From Streptomyces sp. NK08204 (GTDB lineage: Bacteria > Actinomycetota > Actinomycetes > Streptomycetales > Streptomycetaceae), in the NCBI RefSeq assembly GCF_020400585.1, contig NZ_JAINVF010000038.1, positions 1 through 52,256 on the forward strand: a stretch of DNA of 52,256 nucleotides. The letters are read 5' to 3'. Each line of letters opens with the position of its first letter. Position 1 is the stretch's first letter. The notes beneath the pieces are model-generated. The model ran no database searches and was not told the DNA's origin. It saw only the letters and a list, made by a program, of their open reading frames with translations. Of this stretch, positions 8,626 through 16,812 are shown in pieces. The position numbers and the translations under genes are program-made.

Positions 8626-9867
8626 ATGGCGACGCGTCGCAGCACCGTGCCGATGCGTCGGGGACTGCGAGGGCGCCTCTTTCCGCCGGACGCCGACCCC
8701 CTGCCGTGGACCCGCAACGACGCCCTGCTGACCGTCGGTGCGGCCGTCGTGGACCTCGTCGGATACACCGCGTTCCCGCAGGTCGCCGGCGTGTCCGTAT
8801 CAAGTGTCGGCGTCCTGCTGCTGATGGTGTCCGCGCTGCCGCTGCTCATGCGGCGGCGCTTCCCGCTCACCGTCATGACCGTCAGCCTGGTGCTCGGCGC
8901 GCTGCTGAACCTGACGGTGCCCATGGAGCAGCACTTCGGCGCCACCCTGACGGTCGCCCTCTACTCGGCCGCCCGGACCGGCCGTCCATGGGCGACGGCC
9001 GCCCTGACCATCGGGGCGATCGGCGTCACCCTGCTCACCCCGGACCTCGCCGCCCCGCGCGGGTTCCTGAACGTGACCAGTGCCTGCGTCGCCGCCTGCG
9101 TGATCGTCGCCGCCGCCCTCGCGGTCAACCGGTGGCAGCAGGAGACGGAGGCCAACCGCCGACTCCTCGCCGACCGGGCGGTGGCCGAGGAACGCCGTCG
9201 CATAGCCCGGGAACTGCACGACGTCGTCGCCCACCGCATCACCACCATGCAGCTGATGGCGGGCGGGGCCCGTGCCAACCTCGACCACGACCCCGGTGTC
9301 GCCCGGGACGCCCTGGTCACCCTGGAGGAGTCGGGGCGGCTGGCCCTGCGCGAGATGCGGCAACTCCTCGACGTCCTGCGGGCCGACGAGGACACGGCGG
9401 CCGACCGGCACAGCGCCCCGGAGGCTCCGCAGCCCGGCCTGGCCGACCTCGACCGCCTGATCAAGGAGTCCCGGCAGGCCGGACAGCCCGCCGAGCTGAC
9501 CGTGGACGGCGATCCCGGACGGCTGCCCCCGGTGGTCGGTCTCACCCTCTACCGGATCGTCCAGGAGGCACTGACCAACGCCCGCAAGCACGCCGGGCCC
9601 GACGTCCCGGTGAAGGTCAGCCTGACCTGCCTGCCGGAGCGTGTCCGCGTGTCCGTCACCGACCGGGGCGCGACGGACGGCGCGGAGTTCGCCCAGGCCC
9701 CCGGCGTCGGCATCGGCACCGGCACCGGATACGGTCTGATCGGCATGCGTGAACGGGTCGCCCTGTACGGCGGCACGCTGAAGGTCGGGCCGCTGCCCGA
9801 GGCCGGCTTCCGGGTCCTGGCGAGCCTGCCGCTGGATGCTCCGACAGGCGAGGACAAGGAGAGCTGA
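8626..9867 (+). CDS. Sensor histidine kinase (NarL/DesK-like, HisKA_3)
   Basis: From ATG 8626, preceded by AGAGAGGA, the product is 413 residues. The first 160 residues contain five or six membrane helices (for instance GVLLLMVSALPLLM and ACVAACVIVAAALAV) with very short loops, so sensing is probably in or at the membrane. The dimerisation box is RRRIARELHDVVAHRITT with His198 as phosphorylation site, the HisKA_3 type. The ATPase domain has DRG and GYGLIGMRERV near residue 368. The stop is 3 bases before the response regulator, so they are co-translated. The frame is open upstream to 8311 but that overlaps the divergent transporter and lacks membrane character. Confidence 0.93.
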   Translation: MATRRSTVPMRRGLRGRLFPPDADPLPWTRNDALLTVGAAVVDLVGYTAFPQVAGVSVSSVGVLLLMVSALPLLMRRRFPLTVMTVSLVLGALLNLTVPMEQHFGATLTVALYSAARTGRPWATAALTIGAIGVTLLTPDLAAPRGFLNVTSACVAACVIVAAALAVNRWQQETEANRRLLADRAVAEERRRIARELHDVVAHRITTMQLMAGGARANLDHDPGVARDALVTLEESGRLALREMRQLLDVLRADEDTAADRHSAPEAPQPGLADLDRLIKESRQAGQPAELTVDGDPGRLPPVVGLTLYRIVQEALTNARKHAGPDVPVKVSLTCLPERVRVSVTDRGATDGAEFAQAPGVGIGTGTGYGLIGMRERVALYGGTLKVGPLPEAGFRVLASLPLDAPTGEDKES

Positions 9868-9870
9868 CCG

Positions 9871-10608
9871 GTGAGCGGGACCGACACCGTGGACGGGGCC
9901 GTGCAGGACGCGAGCGAGCGTACGATCCGGGTGCTGATCGCGGACGACCAGCCGCTCGTACGGCGCGGGCTGGCCCTGATCCTCGGCCCCGCCCCGGCCG
10001 TCACCGTGGTCGCCGAGGCCGAGGACGGCGAGCAGGCCCTCACGCTGGCCCGCGCGTACCGTCCCGACGTCGTGGTGATGGACATCCGGATGCCCGTCCT
10101 CGACGGGGTGGCCGCCACCGAGCGACTGGCCCGTGACCTGCCCGAGTGCCGGGTGCTCGCCCTCAGCACCTTCGACATGGACGAGTACGTGGTCGCCGCC
10201 CTGCGCGCCGGCGCGTACGGCTTCCTGCCCAAGGACAGCTCGCCCGAGGACCTGGTGGCCGCGATCCGCACCGTCCGTGCGGGCGAGGCCGCCGTCGCGC
10301 CCCGTCTGCTGACCCGGCTGATCTCCGCCTACGTCAGGACCGAGCAGGTCGCGCCCCCGGGCCGCCGGAGGCCCGCGGCCGGAAAAGCCGACGGTCTCAC
10401 CCCACGCGAGGTGGAGGTCTGGCGCCTGCTGGCCACCGGCCTGGACAACAACGAGATCGCGGGCGCCATGGAGATCAGTGTCTCCACCGTCAAGAACTAC
10501 ATCACCAGCATCTTCGACAAACTCGGCGTCCGCGACCGGGCGCAGGCCGTCATCGCGGCCTATGAGTCGGGACTGGTGACGGCCCGGCAGGCGGACGACC
10601 CGGACTGA
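9871..10608 (+). CDS. LuxR/NarL-family response regulator
   Basis: The 245-residue product is a standard two-domain regulator. The receiver domain has the acidic pair in LIADDQPLVRRG, the phospho-acceptor Asp71 in VVMDIRMPVLDG, the Thr/Ser switch in ALSTFD and the lysine in FLPKDS. The C-terminal LuxR helix-turn-helix covers about residues 175-240 (LTPREVEVWRLLATG and VSTVKNYITSIFDKLGV). The start is GTG 9871 with AAGGAG upstream. It forms an operon with the kinase, and the adjacent divergent MMPL transporter is the obvious candidate target. This is inference from arrangement, since no binding site is evident in the 262-base divergent region. Confidence 0.94.
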   Translation: MSGTDTVDGAVQDASERTIRVLIADDQPLVRRGLALILGPAPAVTVVAEAEDGEQALTLARAYRPDVVVMDIRMPVLDGVAATERLARDLPECRVLALSTFDMDEYVVAALRAGAYGFLPKDSSPEDLVAAIRTVRAGEAAVAPRLLTRLISAYVRTEQVAPPGRRRPAAGKADGLTPREVEVWRLLATGLDNNEIAGAMEISVSTVKNYITSIFDKLGVRDRAQAVIAAYESGLVTARQADDPD

Positions 10609-11019
10609 ACCGGCAGTCCTACGGGCCGGGACGACGTGCTGCCGTGCCATCCGTCGCCCCGCCTCGGGCAGGAGCCGCCGGCGGTCGGATTTCTCTGCGC
10701 CGGTGCGGATGCGGGTGTTGAGCAGACGACGACATCGATCACGGCCCCGACAACCAGGCGAACCTTGCGTGATCCGGCACCACTTGGAGCACACCGCACA
10801 CCGCACTCTGCACGCGAGCCCGTGACAGGAGGAGAGGCGGTGCAGCAACCCTGCGCTGTTCGGGGCTCTTCGCAGATCGGCTTCCCGTGCACCTGTCGGC
10901 GCTGAGCTTCCTCGTCGGCAACGCGTCGTGCGGCTGGTCCCGAACTTCCTCCTCACTGCGAAGGGACCGCTCCGGCCATGGGGCCGCGCCAAGGCCGCAG
11001 GAGGATCCGAGCGCGACCA
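10609..11019. other. Gap without a convincing gene
   Basis: The 411 bases between the response regulator and the convergent sigma factor contain only short frames of shadow composition. There is no recognisable domain, transposase scrap or strong terminator hairpin. Confidence 0.5.
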
Positions 11020-12177
11020 TCAGCGACACCGGCGGGCGTTGAGCCGGGCGGCCTGGCGCGTCAGGTAATCGCGCTCGGCGATGTTGGGCGCCTTGTGGGC
11101 CGCCTCGGCGTACAGCCGTGCCGCCGTCGCCAGGTCGCCGTCGCGCTCGTGGAGGTACGCCGCCACCGCGGCGTGGCGGGGCAGCGAGGCGTCCAGCGCC
11201 GCGAGCGCCGCCAGCCCGGCGCGCGGTCCGTCGGCCTCGCCGACGGCGACTGCGCGGTTGAGCCGGACGACCGGGCTGTCGGTCAGGCGCACGAGCTCGT
11301 CGTACCACTCGACGATCTGCACCCAGTCGGTCTCCTCGGCGGTGAGCGCGTCAGCGTGGAGGGCGGCGACGGCGGCCTGGGCCTGGAACTCGCCCAGCCG
11401 GTCGCGGGCGAGTGCCGCCTGCAGGATCTCGACGCCCTCGGCAATCAACTCGGTGTCCCAGCGGCCGCGGTCCTGCTCGGCCAGCGGCACCAGGCTGCCG
11501 TCAGGCGCGGTCCGGGTGCCGCGCCGGGCATGGTGGAGCAACATGAGGGCGAGCAGTCCCGCCACCTCGGGGTGGTCGACCTGGGCCGCGAGCTGCCGGG
11601 TGAGCCGAATGGCTTCGGCGGCGAGGTCGACGTCGCCGGAGTAGCCCTCGTTGAAGACCAGGTAGAGGACGCGCAGCACGGTAGCGACGTCGCCGAGCTG
11701 GTCGAACCGCACGCCGGAGACGGTGCGCTTGGCACGGCTGATCCGCTGCGCCATGGTCGCCTCGGGCACCAGGTAGGCCTGGGCGATCTGACGGGTGGTG
11801 AGCCCGCCGACAGCACGCAGCGTGAGCGCGACCGCGGACGACGTTGTCAGCGACGGGTGGGCGCACAGGAAGTAGAGCAGGAGCGTGTCGTCCACCGCAG
11901 GCGTGGGCCCGGGCGCCGGCTCCTCGACGACGAGGTCCTCACGCCGGCGGCGGGCGACGTCCGCCCGGGTCTGGTCGAGGAACTTGCGCCAGGCCACGGT
12001 GACCAGCCAGCCCTTCGCATCCCGCGGCGGGTCTGCGGGCCAGACGTGGACCGCCTCGACCAGAGCGTCCTGCACGGCGTCCTCGGCCGCCGCGAAGTCG
12101 GCTCCGCGGCGGACGAGGATGGCGAGCACGCCCGGCGTGAGGCTCCTCAGCAGGACCTCGTCCATCGATGAGGTCAC
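11020..12177 (-). CDS. ECF42-type RNA polymerase sigma factor
   Basis: The 385-residue product starts with sigma-70 region 2 (RGADFAAAEDAVQDALVEA, then WLVTVAWRKFLDQTRAD) and region 4 (TTRQIAQAYLVPEATMAQRISRAKRTV). A long C-terminal extension of roughly 200 residues follows, rich in short helical repeats (for example LAALAALDASLPRHAAVAAYLHERDG). That extension and the neighbouring DGPF protein define the ECF42 group, which uses the extension rather than an anti-sigma factor for control. GTG 12177 is preferred because it overlaps the stop of the DGPF gene in a GTGA tetranucleotide, which implies translational coupling; ATG 12165 is the alternative. Confidence 0.92.
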   Translation of the reverse strand: MTSSMDEVLLRSLTPGVLAILVRRGADFAAAEDAVQDALVEAVHVWPADPPRDAKGWLVTVAWRKFLDQTRADVARRRREDLVVEEPAPGPTPAVDDTLLLYFLCAHPSLTTSSAVALTLRAVGGLTTRQIAQAYLVPEATMAQRISRAKRTVSGVRFDQLGDVATVLRVLYLVFNEGYSGDVDLAAEAIRLTRQLAAQVDHPEVAGLLALMLLHHARRGTRTAPDGSLVPLAEQDRGRWDTELIAEGVEILQAALARDRLGEFQAQAAVAALHADALTAEETDWVQIVEWYDELVRLTDSPVVRLNRAVAVGEADGPRAGLAALAALDASLPRHAAVAAYLHERDGDLATAARLYAEAAHKAPNIAERDYLTRQAARLNARRCR

Positions 12178-12581
12178 TCCGTGATGGTGGGCGGCGCGGC
12201 CAGGAACGGGCGCACCTCGAGCCACTCGTGGATCGGCTTCCCACCCGCCCCAGGGGCGGCCGACAGCTCCCCGGCCAACTCGACGGCCCGCTCGTAGCTG
12301 TCGACGTCGATGATCATCCAGCCGGCGATGAGGTCCTTGGTCTCGGCGAACGGGCCGTCGGTGACCGGCGGGCGCCCCTCACCGTCGTACCGGACCCATG
12401 CCCCCTCGGGGGCGAGCGCCTGGCCGTCGACGAACTCGCCGGTCTTCTCGAGCCGGGCCGCGAAGTCGTTCATGTACTGCACGTGCGCCGAGATCTCCTC
12501 CGGCGTCCACCGGTCCATGGGCACGTCGTTGACCGCTGCCGGAGCGCCGCGGTAGTGCTTGAGCAACAGGTACTTGGCCAT
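12174..12581 (-). CDS. YCII-related DGPF-domain protein
   Basis: From ATG 12581 this is a 135-residue soluble protein starting MAKYLLLKHYRGAP. It has the fold and the VTDGPFAETKDLIAGW motif of the YCII/DGPF family. Family members are small alpha/beta dimers of unknown activity that occur almost always beside ECF42 or similar sigma factors and are the main genes those sigma factors switch on. The ribosome site GAGGAG lies 9 bases upstream. The frame extends further to 12647, but a promoter-like motif lies in that extension, so it is probably leader. It is the first gene of the operon and overlaps the sigma gene by 4 bases. Confidence 0.9.
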   Translation of the reverse strand: MAKYLLLKHYRGAPAAVNDVPMDRWTPEEISAHVQYMNDFAARLEKTGEFVDGQALAPEGAWVRYDGEGRPPVTDGPFAETKDLIAGWMIIDVDSYERAVELAGELSAAPGAGGKPIHEWLEVRPFLAAPPTITE

Positions 12582-12632
12582 CGTGTTTCTCCTCGTGCTG
12601 GTGCGACCCATTGTGGTCGCGTTCACCTCGGG

Positions 12633-12659
12633 GACGGAGCCGGTCACGGATTCTCGACA
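12633..12659 (-). promoter_or_regulatory. Candidate ECF42 promoter (TGTCGA-N17-CGTC)
   Basis: Reading the minus strand, TGTCGA at 12659-12654 is followed after 17 bases by CGTC at 12636-12633, about 50 bases before the DGPF start codon. This fits, as I recall it, the conserved -35/-10 motif reported for ECF42 sigma factors in Streptomyces, and would make the operon self-activating. The seen facts are the two short motifs and the spacing. The function is inferred. Confidence 0.55.
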
Positions 12660-12925
12660 TCGCCGGCCAAGATTTTTTTGTGATCCGTCTGTTTTCGGGG
12701 AGACGGCGAGCAGGTCGTGTCCGTACCCCTGTATCCAGGCCCCACAGAGGTCGTGGTCGGGGTTGGCGGGGCCGTGGGCCGGGTCCGGCGCCAGATCGGG
12801 CGGTGGCCTTCCCGGCCGACCCGGTCGAGGCGGTCGTGGTCGGCACCGTCACCGGCGGCCAGTGCTCCAGCGGGCCAGGACGCCGGGGAAGTGCCCGGTG
12901 AGGTCGTCCCAGGCTGTCGGTGTGC

Positions 12926-13495
12926 TCATGCCTGGTCGCTCGTGCGCCGCGCTCGGAACGCCGCTGCCTTGACCCGGTTCTGGCAGGCGGTCGAGCAGAA
13001 CTGGCGGCCGGCGTTGCGGGAGGTGTCCACATAGACCCGGTCGCAGCGGGGGGCTGCGCAGACCCCGAGGCGTCCGGCGTAGTCGCCGCCGAGGGCCATG
13101 GCGAGCCCGGTGACGCAGCCGGCGCTCCAACCGGCGGCATAGGAGTCGTCGGCACCGTGGAAGTGGACCTGCCACGGCTCCCCGGGAGCCCGGTCGAGCT
13201 GGGGTCGGGCGCCGGTCTCCCGCAGGAGTGCGTTCAGGGTGGGAGCCGCGTCGTCGAGGCGGTCGGTGGCCGCGGCCTCGAACACGGCGCGTAGGGCGCG
13301 GGCGGTCTCGGCCAACCGGTCGGCCTCGCCGAGTCCCAGGTCCGGCCCGGCGGAGAGCGCCGCGCGGACCGCCCCGACCCGCTCGGCGCCCTCGGGGGCG
13401 AGGTAGCGACGGCCTCGCGCCTCACCGTCGGTCAGCGCGTTGACAAGCGCCACCGAGGCATCGAGCAGGGTGCGCATGTGACTGTCGAACAACAC
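12926..13495 (-). CDS. CGNR zinc-finger family putative regulator
   Basis: The 189-residue product begins VLFDSHMRTLLDASVALVNALTDG, the family's typical N-terminus, and ends in a CGNR-type zinc finger. Four cysteines are visible (VCAAPRCDRVYVDTS, then FCSTACQNRVKAAAF). The usual CGNR tetrapeptide reads CQNR here, so the glycine is replaced while both ligand cysteines stay. The family has an N-terminal ABATE-like domain thought to bind a ligand and is regarded as transcriptional regulators. GTG 13495 is chosen by homology and an AAAGG about 12 bases upstream. It is divergent from an MFS exporter, with an inverted repeat between, as expected for a local repressor. Confidence 0.88.
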   Translation of the reverse strand: MLFDSHMRTLLDASVALVNALTDGEARGRRYLAPEGAERVGAVRAALSAGPDLGLGEADRLAETARALRAVFEAAATDRLDDAAPTLNALLRETGARPQLDRAPGEPWQVHFHGADDSYAAGWSAGCVTGLAMALGGDYAGRLGVCAAPRCDRVYVDTSRNAGRQFCSTACQNRVKAAAFRARRTSDQA

Positions 13496-13504
13496 TTGAC
13501 CAGT
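13496..13504. repeat. TTGACCAGT direct repeat, copy 1
   Basis: TTGACCAGT directly abuts the start codon of the CGNR gene. An identical copy at 13548-13556 lies close to the start of the divergent MFS gene, 52 bases away, about five helical turns. Two identical 9-mers in a 75-base divergent promoter region suggest regulator contact points. Confidence 0.5.
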
Positions 13505-13527
13505 TACCTTTCGCCTGCCTACGGTAT

Positions 13528-13561
13528 CCGTCACTGACAATAGATGATTGACCAGTGACGG
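13528..13561. promoter_or_regulatory. Perfect inverted repeat, candidate operator
   Basis: CCGTCACTG at 13528-13536 and its exact reverse complement CAGTGACGG at 13553-13561 flank a 16-base AT-richer spacer. The right arm contains the ribosome-site region of the MFS gene and overlaps the second TTGACCAGT copy at 13548-13556. A 9-bp perfect palindrome in the only intergenic space of a regulator/exporter pair is a good operator candidate for the CGNR protein. Confidence 0.6.
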
Positions 13562-13570
13562 GAGGGCGCT

Positions 13571-14782
13571 GTGCCGCGTTCCGAACCGCTGCCCCGCACC
13601 GTCCGCCTGCTGCTGCTCGCCCGGGTCGTCAACCGGCTCGGAGCCTTCTCGCTGCCCTTTCTCACCGCGCTGATCCGCGCCGACCACGGCGCGAGTCTGA
13701 CCACCGCCGGGCTGGTCAGCGCCGCCTTCGGGCTCGCGACGATCCCCTCGCGACTGGCCGGTGGAAGACTGTCCGACCGGATCGGCCGGCGCACGACTGT
13801 CGTTCTCGGGCTCTGTGCGTGCGCCGTGGCACAGTTGGCGATCGCGGCTTCCGCGTCGCTCACCTGGGCGGTCGCCGGGGCGGTGCTGCTCGGGCTGGCC
13901 TTCGAGCTCTACGAGCCGCCGAGCCAGGCGATCATCGGCGGGTCCGTACCGGAGCGGCAACGGGTGCGCGCGTTCAGCCTGTTCAGCGCCGCGCTCGCGG
14001 CGGGTGGCATGGGCGCCGGACTGCTCGCCGCGCTGCTCGGGCGTTGGGACCTGCGCTGGCTCTTCGTCACCGACGCCGCGACGTGCCTGGCCTGCGCGCT
14101 GCTGATCCGGCTGGCCCTTCCCCACGACCGTCCGGCACCGCCCGGAGTGCACCTGGACGACATCGCCGTGCGACCCCTGCGGGACCGAGCCCTGCTGAGC
14201 GTCCTGGCCACCGGAACCGCCTACGCCCTGATCAACCAGCAGACCGTGATGACCCTGCCGCTCGCGCTCGCGCGGCAGGGCCTGCCCGCCGCCGACGCAG
14301 GGCTGTTGTTCACCGCCGCCGCAGCCACCATCGTCCTCGCCCAGCCGCTGGTCCGGCTGCCCTGGGTGAACCGGCTCACGACGCCCGTCGCCCTCGCCCT
14401 CGCCCATCTCCTGCTGGCCGCGGGGCTGACCGGCTACGCGCTCGCCCGCACCCTGCCGGCGCTGCTTGTCTCGGCCGCCGTGTGCAGTCTCGGAGACCTG
14501 CTGGTCATGGGCCGCGTCTACGCGCTCGTCACCGACCTCGCGCCGCCCGGTGGAAGCGGCCGTTACCTGGCCGTCTTCGGTACCAGCTGGGGCGTCGCCG
14601 CAACGCTCGCACCCGTCCTCGGCACCCAGTTGCTCGCCCGAACGGGGACGGCCACACTGTGGTCCACGATGGCTGCGCTCTGCCTGCTGCTCGCCGTGCT
14701 GCATCTCCGGGTGACACCGCAGTCACCCGGTCTCCGCAACGTCGCGGAGGCGGTTGGCCGCCGGGTCCCGGGCGCTGCGTAG
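13571..14782 (+). CDS. MFS transporter
   Basis: This 403-residue protein has twelve predicted membrane helices. The major facilitator motif A between helices 2 and 3 is seen as GGRLSDRIGRRTTV, and a second-half helix pattern follows the central hydrophilic loop near residue 190. The size and motif fit drug or metabolite exporters of the DHA1-like type; no substrate can be named. GTG 13571 has GGGAGG 8 bases upstream. Its expression is probably controlled by the divergent CGNR regulator through the inverted repeat that runs into its ribosome-site region. Confidence 0.9.
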   Translation: MPRSEPLPRTVRLLLLARVVNRLGAFSLPFLTALIRADHGASLTTAGLVSAAFGLATIPSRLAGGRLSDRIGRRTTVVLGLCACAVAQLAIAASASLTWAVAGAVLLGLAFELYEPPSQAIIGGSVPERQRVRAFSLFSAALAAGGMGAGLLAALLGRWDLRWLFVTDAATCLACALLIRLALPHDRPAPPGVHLDDIAVRPLRDRALLSVLATGTAYALINQQTVMTLPLALARQGLPAADAGLLFTAAAATIVLAQPLVRLPWVNRLTTPVALALAHLLLAAGLTGYALARTLPALLVSAAVCSLGDLLVMGRVYALVTDLAPPGGSGRYLAVFGTSWGVAATLAPVLGTQLLARTGTATLWSTMAALCLLLAVLHLRVTPQSPGLRNVAEAVGRRVPGAA

Positions 14783-14849
14783 GGGCGGTCCGCCCGCTGG
14801 ATGACCACGCGGCGGCGGCGAGGGCTGAGCCGCGCGGCCTGTGAGAGTG

Positions 14850-15085
14850 TCGACGACACTTCGATCCACTGACGGACCCGGGCGATCTTGCCGTGCCGGA
14901 CCGGATCGTCCTCGCGGCCGTGCCGGACCCCACGCACCCCGAGCCGATCGCCGCAGAAGGCCTCGGACTCCTTCCCGGCACCTGCCATTCACCGGTCCTG
15001 GGGTTGGCCAGACACCTGTCGACGGGCATGCCCTCGGCGGTGGTGACCAGGTGGAGCCGCAGTCCCGGGAGGAAGCGGGGCATTC
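14850..15085 (-). pseudogene. IS982-like transposase fragment
   Basis: On the minus strand one frame reads RFLPGLRLHLVTTAEGMPVDRCLANPRTGE, the second-strand region of IS982-type DDE transposases. After a frameshift near 14985 another frame gives GKESEAFCGDRLGVRG and RHGKIARVRQWIE, the region leading to the catalytic glutamate helix. The C-terminal 40 residues and the N-terminal third are gone. Family naming is from remembered motif patterns, so IS982 is probable rather than certain; the transposase nature is clear. Confidence 0.6.
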
Positions 15086-15451
15086 ATGCAACGCGTGCTT
15101 CCGCAGAACCGTTGAGCCGGAACTCGCGTGTCGACAGCACGCCTTCGGCAGTTCGGGAGGCACCCGGACTGGGCCGCATTCGCCGCTCACGAGAAGCGAC
15201 AGCACCCCAATCACCGGCAGACGACCGTCCTGAAGTCCCCGCCCCGCATCGACGCATGGCTGCGGATCCGGCGTGCCGGAGAACGGGCGCGGGCGGCATT
15301 CGCGCCGGGCCGAGCGATCCGTAGCGAGACGTGCGGCGGCAGCGCGCCTGCGGACACCCGAACCGCAAGACGTAGCCCGCCGCCCAGGTCTGACTCTCCA
15401 TCGACCAAATCAGGGTGCGGGACGAGCCGGACGGCAGATAGCTTCGCCCGA

Positions 15452-15862
15452 ATGACAGCCATGCTGAACGATCCCGTCCGGGCGCTGCTCGATGCTCCGG
15501 TGCCCGCCGTCCTCGCCACTGTCAACCCGGACGGAAGCCCGCAGACGTCGGTGGTCTGGGTCGGCCGCGACGGAGATGACCTGCTCATCTCCACCGCTGT
15601 CGGCCGTCGCAAGGAACGCAACCTGCGCCGCGACCCCCGTGCCAGCCTGACCGTCTACGATCCGGCCGACCCGTTGCGCTACGCCGAAATACGCGGCCTC
15701 GCCACAATCACCGAGGACACCGGCCGGTCTCTAGCGGTCACCCTCGCCGAGCAGTACGAAGGCCCCGGCGCCGGCCAGGAGTACCTCGACCTCCCGGCAG
15801 ACATTCTCCGTGTTGTCGTCCGTATCAGCCCGACCAAGGTGGTCGGTACCGCGACCGCCTGA
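15452..15862 (+). CDS. PPOX-class (F420-dependent) oxidoreductase
   Basis: The 136-residue product has the split-barrel flavin-fold pattern of the PPOX/FDOR family: LLDAPVPAVLATVNPDGSPQTSVVWV at the start, then DDLLISTAVGRRKERNLRRDPRASLTVYDP and a closing RISPTKVVGTAT strand. Actinobacterial members of this length usually bind coenzyme F420 and reduce small molecules, but FMN-binding relatives look alike, so the cofactor is inferred. ATG 15452 is chosen; the ATG three codons later is an alternative. No strong ribosome site precedes either, and a leaderless transcript is possible. It is flanked on both sides by transposase scars, so it may have arrived with mobile DNA. Confidence 0.9.
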   Translation: MTAMLNDPVRALLDAPVPAVLATVNPDGSPQTSVVWVGRDGDDLLISTAVGRRKERNLRRDPRASLTVYDPADPLRYAEIRGLATITEDTGRSLAVTLAEQYEGPGAGQEYLDLPADILRVVVRISPTKVVGTATA

Positions 15863-16029
15863 CCGATCACCACCGGACCGCCTGTGCGACAGCGGGGGAC
15901 ATGAAGACACCCGGCACTGTCGGTGTCCCCACAGAGAAGCGCGAGGACGCCGACAGGGCCGACCGCCCCCCGCAGCCCCGTCCGAGGGTGGCCTCGGACG
16001 CGGCCGGCAGATCCGCGGCTGGCGTCACC

Positions 16030-16315
16030 ACGAGTCCCGGGACCGGAAGTGTCCAGCCATCGTGAAGCTGTGGTCCGAGACCTGGGCCGAGTTCGTATCC
16101 TTCCTCTCCTTCGACGGCGAGATCCGCAAGGCGTTCGCGCCCCGCGGACACTTCCCGGACGAGGCCGCCGCGTTGAAGTACGTCGACATGGCGCTGATGA
16201 GCACCGGCCCGACCGGCAAGGGCTGCAAGCGGTGGACCATGTTGTAAGGCGCCTTCGAACGTCTTCCAGATCGCTTCCGAAGGCCGCCTCACCCGGCCGG
16301 CAACTGCCCCCTGAA
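16030..16315 (+). pseudogene. IS256-family transposase C-terminal remnant
   Basis: The frame reads PAIVKLWSETWAEFVSFLSFDGEIRK and then ARGHFPDEAAALKYVDMALMSTGPTGKGCKRWTM, followed after a frame change by NVFQIASEGRLT. This is the conserved end of IS256/mutator-type transposases. The segment that should lie between the two parts, carrying the catalytic-glutamate region (NAIES...), is missing by an internal deletion of roughly 15-20 codons. No N-terminal two thirds can be found. Inactive. Confidence 0.8.
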
Positions 16316-16412
16316 AACCGACCTCGGCCGCTGAGTTGACACACTCGTAGGCGACCTTGAGTATCGTGGCGAGTCCGATGGCGATCGATCTACCACATGG
16401 AGTCACGAAGCC

Positions 16413-16812
16413 ATGGATGTGCGGCTCACTGCTGAAGGCGTGGACGGTGCGGACGAGTTACGGTCGCTTCTTGCCTGGCTGACCGACGTCGACGAACGGC
16501 GCGGTCGGACGGATCTGCTGGAGAGCCATCCGGCCGCCGGCACGTCGGGTCCCGTTGCCGACGGCCTGCCGGTGGCGCTGGGACCAGGCCGGGCGGCCAC
16601 CGCGTTCTCCACCGCTCTGGTCTCCTGTCCGGCACCGGCGCAGTGAGGTGCACGTGAAGATCACGCGGCCGGGTGGGGCCTGCATCGAGCTCTCCGCGAA
16701 GCGAACGCAGCTGCTGAGCGCCGACGAACCCAGGACCCGTATGGATGACGTGGCTGGAATGCTGAGCAGCGCCGGGCTCGAGGGCTCGGACGACCGCAGC
16801 GTCTCGTCATGA
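16413..16812 (+). pseudogene. Effector-associated constant component (EACC1) protein, frameshifted
   Basis: The frame from ATG 16413 gives MDVRLTAEGVDGADELRSLLAWL and later GLPVALGPGRAATAF, matching the small constant-component protein found before caspase- or trypsin-type NTPase effectors in actinobacteria. It stops at TGA 16644-16646, giving only 77 residues. The expected second half (RHRRSEVHVKITRPGGACIELSA) continues in the next frame from about 16630 and ends in a TGA overlapping the next gene's ATG by four bases. Restoring two bases at TCCTGTCCGG would read through with the family's SWLRHRR, so a 2-base deletion is likely. A GTG at 16648, just after the early stop, could restart translation, so function is not excluded. 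Confidence 0.8.

Noticed and set aside
6117..9752. A 1211-codon plus-strand open frame antisense to the MMPL gene
   Set aside because: It is Arg/Gly/Glu-rich with no domain and lies exactly opposite a gene with full family motifs; long antisense frames are expected at this GC content.
8800..10992. A 730-codon minus-strand frame opposite the kinase and response regulator
   Set aside because: Composition is shadow-like and the plus strand carries intact two-component genes.
12926..14704. A 592-residue form of the CGNR protein
   Set aside because: The upstream extension lies opposite the MFS transporter and has no family similarity; the family start is at 13495.
16555..16812. Programmed frameshifting in the EACC1 gene
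   Set aside because: There is no slippery heptamer or obvious stimulatory structure at 16620-16646, and the missing two bases restore a family motif, so a deletion is the simpler reading.
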